The notes under the pieces were generated by a model. That model was not told the origin of the DNA, did not search any database, and saw only the letters and a program-made list of their open reading frames with translations. From Planctomycetaceae bacterium (GTDB lineage: Bacteria; Planctomycetota; Planctomycetia; Pirellulales; UBA1268), in contig WTHB01000021.1 in the NCBI GenBank assembly GCA_011523305.1, positions 1 to 47,388 of the forward strand: a stretch of DNA of 47,388 nt, written 5' to 3'. Positions 35,490 to 44,800 of this stretch are shown one piece after another (position 1 is the first letter of the stretch; each line of letters opens with the position of its first letter). The translations under genes and the position numbers were made by a program.

Positions 35490-36137
35490 ATGATGTCCAA
35501 CAGTTCGAACACCTCGCCTTCCCGCATCACCCTGCCGCACCTCGGTGCCGCGACCGACAGCCTGCTGGCCACACTCGTTGCCAGGTGGCACGAGGTTGAG
35601 CCGGCACACGCAGAGACCGAGCTCACGGGAAAGATCTGCGACCTGCATCGGTTCAACTTCTTGCTGTGGCACGAGGAGGACATTGCCCGCTCCCCCGAGG
35701 TCACTGATACCAGAATTGCCGCCGTCAAACGGGCCATCGACGGTTACAACCAGGCCCGCAACGACGCCATTGAAAAAGTTGACGATTGGCTGATTGCGGA
35801 ACTGGCCCGCCGCGGTGTGACTGCAGCCGCTGATGCTCCGGCCGCTACCGAGACGCCGGGCGCGGCGATCGACCGGCTTTCGATTCTGGAACTCCGCCGG
35901 TATCACATGCGGGAACAACTCGAGCGGGATGATGCGACCCAGGAGCACCGTGAGAAGGTCGCTGCCAAGATGGTCATCCTTGATCAGCAGCGGGATCATC
36001 TGATCACTGCTCTGGATCGGCTGGTCGAAGAAATCTTCGCTGGTCAACGGCCGCTGCGAGTCTTCCGGCAGATGAAGATGTACAACGACCCGACGATGAA
36101 TCCTTACCTGTACAAGGCGGCGAAGACAGCGGCCTGA
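35490..36137 (+). CDS. DUF4254 family protein
   Basis: 215 residues with the DUF4254 features: KICDLHRFNFLLWHEEDIARSPEV, then IAAVKRAIDGYNQARNDAIEKVDDWL, then TPGAAIDRLSILELRRYHMREQLE, and a C-terminal FAGQRPLRVFRQMKMYNDPTMNPYLY. The protein is mostly helical and charged, with no signal peptide or membrane span, so it is cytoplasmic. The family has no established function and often neighbours cell-surface glycan or lipid genes. It lies 57 bases after the ketosynthase and ends at the strong terminator at 36175-36207, so it is probably the last gene of the ACP-ketosynthase transcript. TTGGAG precedes the double ATG at 35490/35493. Confidence 0.87.
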   Translation: MMSNSSNTSPSRITLPHLGAATDSLLATLVARWHEVEPAHAETELTGKICDLHRFNFLLWHEEDIARSPEVTDTRIAAVKRAIDGYNQARNDAIEKVDDWLIAELARRGVTAAADAPAATETPGAAIDRLSILELRRYHMREQLERDDATQEHREKVAAKMVILDQQRDHLITALDRLVEEIFAGQRPLRVFRQMKMYNDPTMNPYLYKAAKTAA

Positions 36138-36145
36138 TCAGGCCG
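36130..36145. repeat. Perfect 16-base palindrome across the DUF4254 stop codon
   Basis: cggcctgatcaggccg is self-complementary and contains the TGA stop. It could bind a dimeric regulator or be chance in GC-rich DNA. Confidence 0.5.
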
Positions 36146-36174
36146 TCCTGCCGCCCAGCGTGTGCTTTCAATCG

Positions 36175-36207
36175 CGGCCCGCAGTGGTGTTTCATCACTG
36201 CGGGCCG
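36175..36207 (+). terminator. Intrinsic terminator after the ACP-ketosynthase-DUF4254 genes
   Basis: Arms cggcccgcagtggtg and catcactgcgggccg form a 15-bp stem with a single G-U pair and a TTT loop, followed by TGTTCGTTTCG. It lies 38 bases beyond the DUF4254 stop and before the sulfatase genes, separating two transcription units. Confidence 0.8.
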
Positions 36208-36335
36208 TGTTCGTTTCGTGGTGGCTGTGGCCCTGTGGGTGGCCGTGAAAGCCACCGCCACCGTGTAAGACACACAGATTCGGTACATTCCTCCGGAGCA
36301 CCCTTCTGCTTTTAAGGTTTCGGGAGACTGCTGCG

Positions 36336-37943
36336 ATGGCATGTCGTCTGCTCCATGTTCTTTCGGTTTGGCTGCTTTGCAGTCTCGTGGTGCCGGTCCT
36401 CGGCCGGGCGGCTGAAACGCCGAATATCTTGTTTCTGTTCGCGGACGACTGGGGCCGCTACGCCTCGCTGCTTGCCGAAGTCGACGGACCGGGGGGCATC
36501 AACGACGTCGTCCAGACCCCGAACTTCGATGCGATCACCCGCCGTGGCGTCTTCTTTCGCAACGCCCACGTCAGCGCGCCGTCCTGCACCCCCTGCCGCA
36601 GTAGCCTGCTGACCGGCCGGCACTTCTGGCAGACCGGAAGCGGCTCAATTCTGGTTGGCGCCGTCTACGATGACACGATTCCGAGCTTTCCGCCGCTGCT
36701 TCGCGACGCCGGCTATTTTCTCGGCTACTCCCACAAGGTCTGGAGCCCCGGCCGGCCGGTCAACGCGCCCTATGCCAAGCAGGACAGCTTCCAGCGACAC
36801 GGCGGCCGGATCAATCAGTTCTCGCAGCAGGTGACGAAGATGGTGGCCGCCGGTAGGCCCCGCGAGCCGGCCAAACAAGAAATTCTTGAGGCTGTCCGCG
36901 GCAACTTCCGCGACCTGCTCACCGCGCGGCCTGACGCATCGCCGTTCTGTTACTGGTTCGGCCCGACCAACGTCCACCGCCAGTGGATCAAGGGCAGCGG
37001 CCAGGCCCTCTGGGGCATCGACCCCGACACCCTCCAAGGCAAGCTGCCCGCCTTTCTGCCCGATGTGCCCGAAGTCCGCGAGGACCTCGCCGACTACTTC
37101 GGGGAGATCGCCGCCTGGGATGCCGCCATCGGGGTGCTGCTGGATGAACTCGACCAGGCGGGCCTCGCCGACAACACCCTGATCGTCATCAGCGGCGACC
37201 ATGGGGCTCCCGGCTTTCCGCACGGCAAGTGCAACCTCTATGACTTCGGCACGGGTGTCTGCCTGTCGGTCACCGGCCCCGGTGTTCACGGCGGCCGGGT
37301 GGTCGACGACATGGTCAGCCTCATCGATCTGGCCCCGACCTTCCTGGAGGCCGCCGGCGTCACTCCTCCGGAGACGATGACCGGCCGCTCGCTCTGGCCA
37401 ATCCTGCGGTCAGAAAAGAGCGGCCTGGTCGACCCGACCCGTGACTGCGTCTACACCGGGAGGGAGCGGCATGTCGAGAATGCCCGGGCCGACTTCACGC
37501 CGTACCCGCAGCGTGCGATTCGCACCCAGAACCATGCGCTGATCCTCAATTTTTGCCCGGACCGCTGGCCGCTGGGCGATCCATACCGGCTTGAGGATGG
37601 ACCCGAGCCGACGGTCAGGGAACTCGAAAACAATACCCGCGTCACCCTGCCGGACGAGGATGCCGGGCCGACCAAGGCCTGGCTGGTCGGGGCCCGGAAG
37701 ACCGAGCCGTGGCGGGACCACTTTGCCAAGGTCTATGGCAAGCGTCCCCGAGTGGAACTCTATGACCTGCGGAACGACCCAGATGAAATGCAGAACATTG
37801 CCGAGGATCCGGCGCACCAGAGCCGTCGCCATCAGCTTGAGCAACGGCTGCTTGCCGAACTGGAGCGAACCGGTGACCCGCGGCTGATCGACAACGGCCG
37901 CTTCTATGAAACACCGCCGATGGCCGGGCCGGTGAGCCAGTAA
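36336..37943 (+). CDS. Secreted sulfatase (N-sulfoglucosamine sulfohydrolase-like)
   Basis: Signal peptide residues 1-26 (LLCSLVVPVLGRAAE), then a type I sulfatase. NILFLFADDWG holds the metal Asp37/Asp38. The formylglycine motif C-x-P-x-R is SCTPCRSSLLTGR with Cys84. NTLIVISGDHGAPGFPHGK supplies further metal and substrate ligands. The C-terminal VELYDLRNDPDEMQNIAEDP is the usual sulfatase ending. At 535 residues it is full length. The layout resembles heparan N-sulfatase/SGSH-type enzymes of planctomycetes. The substrate is probably a sulfated polysaccharide. GGGAGA precedes the ATG. The next sulfatase starts 15 bases after its stop, so the two are co-transcribed. Activity needs a formylglycine-generating or anaerobic sulfatase-maturating enzyme, which is not in this window. 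Confidence 0.93.
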   Translation: MACRLLHVLSVWLLCSLVVPVLGRAAETPNILFLFADDWGRYASLLAEVDGPGGINDVVQTPNFDAITRRGVFFRNAHVSAPSCTPCRSSLLTGRHFWQTGSGSILVGAVYDDTIPSFPPLLRDAGYFLGYSHKVWSPGRPVNAPYAKQDSFQRHGGRINQFSQQVTKMVAAGRPREPAKQEILEAVRGNFRDLLTARPDASPFCYWFGPTNVHRQWIKGSGQALWGIDPDTLQGKLPAFLPDVPEVREDLADYFGEIAAWDAAIGVLLDELDQAGLADNTLIVISGDHGAPGFPHGKCNLYDFGTGVCLSVTGPGVHGGRVVDDMVSLIDLAPTFLEAAGVTPPETMTGRSLWPILRSEKSGLVDPTRDCVYTGRERHVENARADFTPYPQRAIRTQNHALILNFCPDRWPLGDPYRLEDGPEPTVRELENNTRVTLPDEDAGPTKAWLVGARKTEPWRDHFAKVYGKRPRVELYDLRNDPDEMQNIAEDPAHQSRRHQLEQRLLAELERTGDPRLIDNGRFYETPPMAGPVSQ

Positions 37944-37958
37944 CACCAGGATTGCCAG

Positions 37959-39461
37959 ATGCTGCGAGTCGTCTTTTTTTTGATCGGGATGGTCCTGGCC
38001 GTCACAGCCCGGGCTGCCGAGCCGCCCAACGTGCTCTTCATCGCCATCGATGATCAGAACGATTGGATCGGCCATCTCGGTGGGCACCCGTTGGCCAAGA
38101 CTCCGCATCTTGATGCCCTTGCCGCTCGGGGCACCAGCTTCACCAATGCCCACTGCCAGGCACCGCTGTGCAATCCCTCTCGGACGAGCCTGATGCTCGG
38201 TCTGCGGCCCACCACCACGGGTATCTATGGCCTGGCGCCGTGGTTTCGCACGATTCCTCAGTGGGCTGACCGGGTCAGCCTGCCGCAGCACTTTGCCCAG
38301 CATGGCTACCTGACGGCTGCGACGGGCAAGATCTATCACGGCGGCACGGGGCCCCGCCGCCGGCCCAAGGCAGCCGCGGACAGCCGGCCGCCGGAGTTTG
38401 AGATCACTGGAACCTTTGGTGGCGTCGGTAGTAGGCCGCCGAAGAAACTCACCCCGCCCGCGCCGATGGGGAACCATCCCGCGATGGACTGGGGCGTCTG
38501 GCCTCCCGATAATGACGACACGAAAAAAGGTGACTACCAGGTTGCTAGTTGGACGGTTGAGCAGATCAGAAATGCGCCGAAGGATCGCCCCTTCTTTCTG
38601 GCTGCCGGCTTCTTTCTGCCGCACGTTCCCTGCTATGCCACGCAGCAGTGGTTCGATCTCTACCCTGGTGACGACTCGGTGCTTCCGCCCTTTCTGGCAG
38701 ATGACCGCGATGACACACCGCGATTCTCCTGGTACCTACACTGGTCGCTGCCCGAGCCGCGGCTGCGCTGGCTTCGGGAGAACAAGCAGTGGCAAAATCT
38801 CGTTCGCAGTTACCTCGCCTGCACCAGTTTTGTGGATGCCCAGATCGGCCGGCTGCTGAACGCCTTGGAGGAAGCCGGCCTGGCAGACAACACGATCGTG
38901 GTGGTCTGGGGCGACCACGGCTGGCATCTGGGTGAAAAAGCGATCACCGGCAAGAACACGCTGTGGGATCGGGGCACGAAGGTCCCGCTGATTTTTGCCG
39001 GACCGGGTGTGACAGCCGGGCAGCAGTGTAGCCAGCCGGCGGAACTGCTCGACATCTACCCCACACTCATCGATCTGGCCGGCCTACCGGCTCGCGTAGA
39101 CCTTGAGGGCAGCAGCCTGGTTCCACAGTTGACGAACGCAGCCGCCCCACGAGCTCGCCCTGCACTCACCAGCCACAACCAGGGTAACCATGCGGTTCGC
39201 AGTGAACGCTGGCGGTATATCCAGTATGCCGATGGCACCGAAGAACTGTACGACATGGAGGCCGATCCCCACGAGTGGCAGAACTTGGCTGGTGATCCTG
39301 GGCAGGCGGCCGTGCTGGCGGCTCACCGGCGCTGGCTGCCGACCATTGACCGTCCGCCTGCCCCGGGTAGCGCCCACCGTGTGCTCACCTATGACCCAGC
39401 CACCGATGAGGCAATCTGGGAGGGCACGACAGTCCGGCGAGCGGATACGATTCCGCAGTAA
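37959..39461 (+). CDS. Secreted sulfatase (iduronate-2-sulfatase-like)
   Basis: Signal peptide MLRVVFFLIGMVLAVTARA, then NVLFIAIDDQNDWIG with the metal Asp pair. The formylglycine motif is LCNPSRTSLMLGLRP (Cys71). NTIVVVWGDHGWHLGEK and NTLWDRGTKVPLIFAGPG are typical of the iduronate-2-sulfatase-like subfamily. The C-terminal ELYDMEADPHEWQNLAGDP closes the domain. At 500 residues it is complete. It differs clearly in sequence from the upstream sulfatase, so the pair probably removes different sulfate groups from one polymer. The signal peptide is encoded through a run of eight T (37974-37981). It ends 31 bases from the convergent protease-fusion gene. Confidence 0.93.
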   Translation: MLRVVFFLIGMVLAVTARAAEPPNVLFIAIDDQNDWIGHLGGHPLAKTPHLDALAARGTSFTNAHCQAPLCNPSRTSLMLGLRPTTTGIYGLAPWFRTIPQWADRVSLPQHFAQHGYLTAATGKIYHGGTGPRRRPKAAADSRPPEFEITGTFGGVGSRPPKKLTPPAPMGNHPAMDWGVWPPDNDDTKKGDYQVASWTVEQIRNAPKDRPFFLAAGFFLPHVPCYATQQWFDLYPGDDSVLPPFLADDRDDTPRFSWYLHWSLPEPRLRWLRENKQWQNLVRSYLACTSFVDAQIGRLLNALEEAGLADNTIVVVWGDHGWHLGEKAITGKNTLWDRGTKVPLIFAGPGVTAGQQCSQPAELLDIYPTLIDLAGLPARVDLEGSSLVPQLTNAAAPRARPALTSHNQGNHAVRSERWRYIQYADGTEELYDMEADPHEWQNLAGDPGQAAVLAAHRRWLPTIDRPPAPGSAHRVLTYDPATDEAIWEGTTVRRADTIPQ

Positions 39462-39492
39462 CAGCGGGCAGGCCGGTACTCGTTGCTCCAGC

Positions 39493-41721
39493 TCAGCGGT
39501 CGGCCTCAAGGGTCGTGAGCAACCGTTGCACCCGATCGAGATCGACACCTGCCGGCTGGCGGGTGACCAGCCAGCGGCCATCAGTCAGGGCAATCTCCGG
39601 GCGATTGAGCCGGTGGGCGGTGAGCATCCGCAGCAGCCGACTGCGGGCGGACTCCGGATCGATCGTCAGCATCGCATCGAGGTAGCGAAGCATGGCGGAG
39701 GTATCTTCGTCCCGGGCGGCGATCGCCAGCAGGTTATTGAGCATCCGGGTAACAATTGCCTGCCCGCCGGCCACCTCCAGATGTTGCTCGGTAAGTTCTT
39801 CACCGGTGGTTTCGGCCAGCCGCTGGGCAAGTTCGGCACGGGAAAGCCGCCTGCCCCGGTCAAAGACATCGATCCATTCAGGCGTGCCCTGACGAGGCTC
39901 AAACCGGACGAGGAAATGCCCCGGGAAACCGATGCCGTGCACGGTCACGCCCAGTCGCTTTGCCAGTTCCATGTAGACCACTGACAGCGTGATCGGAATG
40001 CCTTCCCGGTCATCGAGGACTTCATTGATGTAGCTGTTGGACGGATTGTGATAGTCCCCCCGACTTCCGTGGAAGCCGAGTTCAGAGAACAGGACCTGGT
40101 CGAGCATGGCGATCCGCTCATGGTCAGCGGCCTGGTCCGGCAGCCGTGTCGCAATGGCTTCCGCCAGCCGGTCGACTTCGGCACGGGCTGTCCCACTGTC
40201 GAGTTCAGGGTTGTCGAGCCGCGCGATGAGTACTGCGCCCCAAAAGAGGTCGCCCTGTGGTCCAGTCTTGGTGGTCCAGTTCGCCAACTGATCAAGGATC
40301 TGGCGGTGGTGCACCTCACCGGCCAGTTTCCGCAGGCGAGCCGAGCGGCGGTCGAGTTTCACCGCCTCAAGTTCAAGGGCGGTCAGAGCGTCTGGGCCCA
40401 AGTCACCGAGTTGCTCCAGAATTGCTGGCGGGGCCGGGCCAACCGGTTGCAGGCCATTCGTCGCCGTGCTCACTTCGGTCAGCACCGCTGCATCTGGCTG
40501 GAGTGTTGGCACCTGCAGTCCCGCCACAAAGCCCCGGAAGTTCGCTTCTGTTCCCCGGAAACTGGCCAGCCCCACCTGGCCGTCTCGGAAGCGATGGTCT
40601 GCCGAGACAATCACCTCTTCGTCATTGACGTAGCAGCGGATTTCCTCGGCCTCAACACGCACCCGCAGGTGATTCCACTCTCCCGGGCGATAGGCCGGTG
40701 CCGCGACCTCTGCCAGCACCTTCCAGGTGAAGACGTTGGGACCATTGAACCGAGTCAGCCGCAGCTGGCCGTCGCTGGGGTAAAAGCCGTAGTGCCGATC
40801 ATTGCCATCGGCAGCAAATACTAGCCCCGCTGCCCCGGACTCATCGTCAAGCCGAAGCCGCACGGCTACCTCATACGGGATCGGAGGGGGCGGCTCGGTG
40901 GCCAGGCAGAGGCTTCGGCCACCAAAGCCCTCGCCGGAACCAGCAACTGACAGCCGACCCGCCCGCTGTCGCCAGTCACCGCCACCAACTGTTGTCCATG
41001 CCGTTGGGTCGAGGCTACCGATGGTCAGCCACTGCTCCATCACCACTGGGTTCGGCTTGTCGAGTAAGTCCTGCAGCCGAGCAGCCGCCACGGCAAAGCC
41101 CAGATTGCGGGTCACCAATGATTTCAGCGTCAGGATCCCATGGACCTGCCCCGTGCGGTCGAGGAGTGGCCCGCCACTGTTTCCAGCCTCAATCGGAATG
41201 GCCACCTGAATCATCTCGACGCCATCCAGATTCCGCTGGCCAGACACGCGCCCGGTGACCACACTTCGCTCCAGGCCGTGTGGGTTTCCGATCGCCACGA
41301 CCTCTTGGCCATCGACCAGCGTGTGGCCGTCGGCCAACGGCAGCGGCTGCAGGCCGTCGGCATCAATGCGAAGCACAGCTAGGTCGGCACCGCGATCGGA
41401 TGCATGCACCGCAGTCACGGGAAATGAACGGCCATCGACCAGCTCAACGGAGATTGGCCGGGCCTCACCGATCACGTGCAAATTGGTAGCGATCAGCCCC
41501 TGGGCCGCAACGACAAAGCCGGTTCCCAGCCCGCTGTCGCGGGCACTCCTGCCGGTGTGACGAATCATCACCACGGATGGTTTGACAGCTGCCACCAACT
41601 GCTCAACCGTCGGTGGCGATGCTGGCTGGCTGGAGTTGTCCTCCGCCAGTCCTAGTGCCGTGAGGCCCCAGAGCAGCAGGACGAGGGCGATTCCCGTGGC
41701 ATGCCGATACGTCTTCCCCAT
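39493..41721 (-). CDS. Exported trypsin-like serine protease fused to a LamG-type domain and a SirB1-like (transglutaminase-fold) domain
   Basis: After a signal peptide (IALVLLLWGLTALGLAED) comes an HtrA/S1C-type protease with the triad His82 (LIATNLHVIG), Asp113 (RGADLAVLRI) and Ser182 (IEAGNSGGPLLD). Residues ~230-400 look like a concanavalin/LamG-type or DUF1080-type glycan-binding domain (SGAAGLVFAADGNDRHYGFY, PGEWNHLRVRVEAEEIRCYVND). Residues ~450-640 match SirB1 (NPSNSYINEVLDDREGIPITLSVVYMELAKRLG, GIGFPGHFLVRF), followed by a TPR-like tail. SirB1 domains have a transglutaminase-like fold, mostly without proven activity. No PDZ domain is visible. AGGAGGAG precedes the start. The three-part architecture is unusual. 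The role is likely periplasmic or extracellular. Confidence 0.88.
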   Translation of the reverse strand: MGKTYRHATGIALVLLLWGLTALGLAEDNSSQPASPPTVEQLVAAVKPSVVMIRHTGRSARDSGLGTGFVVAAQGLIATNLHVIGEARPISVELVDGRSFPVTAVHASDRGADLAVLRIDADGLQPLPLADGHTLVDGQEVVAIGNPHGLERSVVTGRVSGQRNLDGVEMIQVAIPIEAGNSGGPLLDRTGQVHGILTLKSLVTRNLGFAVAAARLQDLLDKPNPVVMEQWLTIGSLDPTAWTTVGGGDWRQRAGRLSVAGSGEGFGGRSLCLATEPPPPIPYEVAVRLRLDDESGAAGLVFAADGNDRHYGFYPSDGQLRLTRFNGPNVFTWKVLAEVAAPAYRPGEWNHLRVRVEAEEIRCYVNDEEVIVSADHRFRDGQVGLASFRGTEANFRGFVAGLQVPTLQPDAAVLTEVSTATNGLQPVGPAPPAILEQLGDLGPDALTALELEAVKLDRRSARLRKLAGEVHHRQILDQLANWTTKTGPQGDLFWGAVLIARLDNPELDSGTARAEVDRLAEAIATRLPDQAADHERIAMLDQVLFSELGFHGSRGDYHNPSNSYINEVLDDREGIPITLSVVYMELAKRLGVTVHGIGFPGHFLVRFEPRQGTPEWIDVFDRGRRLSRAELAQRLAETTGEELTEQHLEVAGGQAIVTRMLNNLLAIAARDEDTSAMLRYLDAMLTIDPESARSRLLRMLTAHRLNRPEIALTDGRWLVTRQPAGVDLDRVQRLLTTLEADR

Positions 41722-41728
41722 CAGCTCT

Positions 41729-41734
41729 CCTCCT
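41729..41734 (-). promoter_or_regulatory. Shine-Dalgarno of the protease fusion
   Basis: AGGAGG (minus strand) lies 7 bases before the ATG at 41721 and confirms that start. Confidence 0.8.
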
Positions 41735-41774
41735 GATTCACCTGTCGAGGAACCCTTCTGCGTTGCGACGCCGT

Positions 41775-41780
41775 ATCATA
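41775..41780 (-). promoter_or_regulatory. Possible -10 element upstream of the protease fusion
   Basis: TATGAT on the minus strand lies ~54 bases before the start codon. The nearest -35-like hexamer (TTGCCG) is 20 bases further upstream, longer than the usual 17, so this is only a candidate. Confidence 0.3.
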
Positions 41781-41839
41781 CCTGACTCAGGCGTCCGTTC
41801 CGGCAAGACAAGGACATGCAAAAGAATAGGGTAGGCTTG

Positions 41840-41865
41840 TTCTCCGCAGGGTTAGTTGCGGAGAA
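41840..41865 (-). terminator. Hairpin overlapping the stop codon of the giant DUF11 gene
   Basis: Arms ttctccgca and tgcggagaa (9 bp, perfect) enclose 8 bases containing the TAA stop of the DUF11 gene. A TATTCTTTTG stretch follows ~12 bases later on the minus transcript. It is probably a terminator or a 3'-end stabiliser. Confidence 0.5.
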
Positions 41866-44800
41866 TGCCGACTCGCAGCGGCGGATAACTGACCGTTGAT
41901 TGCGGCAGAATTGATGAAGCCGTCCCTGACGTTGACTGGCTCTTCTGGACGCCGTTGTCAGTGCCGAGCAGTCCCTGCACATTGAAGATGGCCGTGTCAT
42001 CAATGGCAGCACTGAAGACCTGGGCAAGGTTACTGCCATACGCCTGGAAAAAAGCCTCTCGTGTGGACCCGGTGCCGGAGTAGGTCTCCACCAAAGAGCC
42101 GCCACGGGCTCCCGACGAGACAAGAATCTTGTCAGCGGCACCGAGTGTGCTTGAGGGCAGACGAGCGATGGAAGTACCCGCCTTTGAGCCACCGAGCGGC
42201 TGGAAACTGTTGAAGGAAACGGGAGTAGTCGGCTGGGCGTTGTAGCCGAGGACAGCAGCCGTGACCCCAGCACCAGTCCCGACGAAGAGTTCCTTGATGC
42301 CATCGGGGCTGGCTGAGGTCTGGGTGGTGCCAGAAAACGTGCCCACGTCGGCGGTGTCGATGAACACTCCGCTTTGATAGGTAGAACCAAAGGGCTGAAT
42401 CTGCCGAACGGGGCTGGACGCCACCGGTGTTGCAGCACCGGGCGTCACAGTGAAGACGTTGACCGTGCCACCGCGATTCTGGGCGGCGACGATTTCAATC
42501 GCCCCAGCAGCGGTCACCGAACCGGCTGCAATCTCGATACCTCCGGCATACCCCGGCCCGAAGGGGAAGAAACTGTAGGCTGGCAATGGTGCCCCAGTCT
42601 CACTGAAGACCCGCACCTCACCCGGCCGACCCGGCCCAGGCGCCGTGATGATTTCAGGGATGCCGTCACCAGTGACATCCGCGCCGTAGACCCGCACGCC
42701 ACCGCGGAAACTCGGCTCATACGCAAAGAATGGCGTAATCCGGTCAGCACCGGTGTCGGGGTCAATGACCCGCACGAACGGGCCTGTCTCACAGCCGACA
42801 TCAGTCCCAACAATCACGCCACGGGGCGGTACGACAACAGCCTGCTGGGCAGTGTTATTCGACAGGTCTGGGTCCCAGGTGCCCGATGTCACCGTGGCCG
42901 TGTTCAAGACATTCCCGCCGCTGTTGCCAGTGGTCACCAGCACGGTAATCACTAACTCTGGTCGATCTGCGGTCGTCACGGTGCCGATGTCCCAGATGCC
43001 GGTGCTGGCATCGTAGGTGCCGGCTGTGGCCGTGTAGGAATCGAAAGTGACTCCAGCCGGCAGTTGGTCGGTGACCTGGACGTTCGATGCCGTGTCGGCT
43101 CCAAGGTTTGCCACCTGTACGGTGTACTGAAACGTCGTGCCGATTTGAGGCGTGAGGCTGCTGGCTGTCTTGTAGATTGACAGGTCAGCCTCCAAAGGAG
43201 AAACAGTCGCCGTGTCGGTGTTGTTCCCGGGGTTTGGGTCGACTGTCGTAGACGTGGCTCTGGCTGAATTCACCGAGTCAGAAACATGTCCTGAGCCACC
43301 CGCCGGCGGCAGGACCGTTGCCGTAATGGTGAGTGTTTGGGCATTCGCGCTGCCCGGGTCAACCGTGCCAACCGTCCAGATGCCGGTGCTGTCGTTGTAG
43401 TCGCCTACGGGGCTGGCCGAGACAAATTGCAGCCCGGCTGGCAGTTGGTCGGCGACCTGCACATTCTGAGCAGCGGTAGGCCCAAGATTTTCCAGCGTCA
43501 GCGTGAAGACGACATCACTATTCACCTCTGGTCGCAACACATCGACCGACTTACTCAACACGAGATCAGCCTGCTGCGGGTCGGTCGGTGTCCGAGCTTG
43601 ATTGTTGCCGCTGTTGGGGTCCCAGACATCACTATGTGTGATGGTGACCGTGTTGTAGGCGACACTCGCCGAGGTGGCGCGGGCGATAATCACCAGCACT
43701 TCTGACCGCCCTGGTGCAATGCTTGGGATGGTCCAGGTGCCGCCAGTTCCGGGCGTATTCTCGACCCATCGCGTCGTCGTGTTGGTGTTGGTTGGGGTGA
43801 CCCGGAGCACATCAATGTTATTGGGGAAGGCTTCGATCACCTCGACGTTGGTTGCAGTCTCTTTTCCCTTATTGGTCAGCGTCACTGTATAGGTGAACGT
43901 ATCCCCGACATTTGGCTGGACATTGCTTGTCGTCTTGGTGACAGCCAGATCGGTGTATTTCGGCTGTTCTGTCACCTGGCTCTGGTTGTTGTTCGGATTG
44001 GGATCGTGCTCGTCGACTTTCGTCACGGCAGCCCGATTCGTCTGAGACGGCGGAATCGTGTCGACAGGTGGCGCAAGAACGCGGGCGTCGATCGTGAGCG
44101 TTTGCTGGGAACCTGCTCCCACGCCAATTCCACCGATTGCCCATACTCCGCTGCCGACGTCGAAATTCCCCTGGCTGGCAATCGGAGTCCCGACGATCTG
44201 AAGGCCCGACGTCGGGAATGAATCGGTCACCTCAACGTTGTTGGCAATATCGGGCCCATCGTTTCGGACCGTTACGACGAACTGAATCAAGTCACCGACA
44301 TTTGGGGAAGCGTTATTGACCGTCTTTGTCACGACTAAGTCAGCTTCGCGCGTGATAACCTTTGCCTTGCTGCTATTGTTTGTCAGATCAGGATCAAATT
44401 GATCGGGTGGATGAGACGTGCTAACTGCCGCCGTGTTTTCAAACGTTCCTGAGGCCGAAACCGTTGCGGTGACTTTGAGCGTTTGCGCGTGAGTAGGCCC
44501 CACATCGATGTCACCAACACTCCAGATACCTGTTCCTGGATCGTATGCCTGCGACGTGGCCGACAGATACGAGAGTCCCGCCGGAAGAAGATCATCAATG
44601 AATACATTCGTTGCCTGGTCGGCGCCCAGATTTTCGACCGTGATCGTGAAGACGACGTCGCTGCCAACATTCGGCGCAGGATTGTCAACAGACTTTGTTA
44701 CCTTGAGATCCGCGAACAGGGGGGTCTCTGTCGCTTGCGCTGAGTTATTTGATGGGTCGGGGTCGTACTGATTGGCTGTCTTGATAAACGCTGTGTTGGT

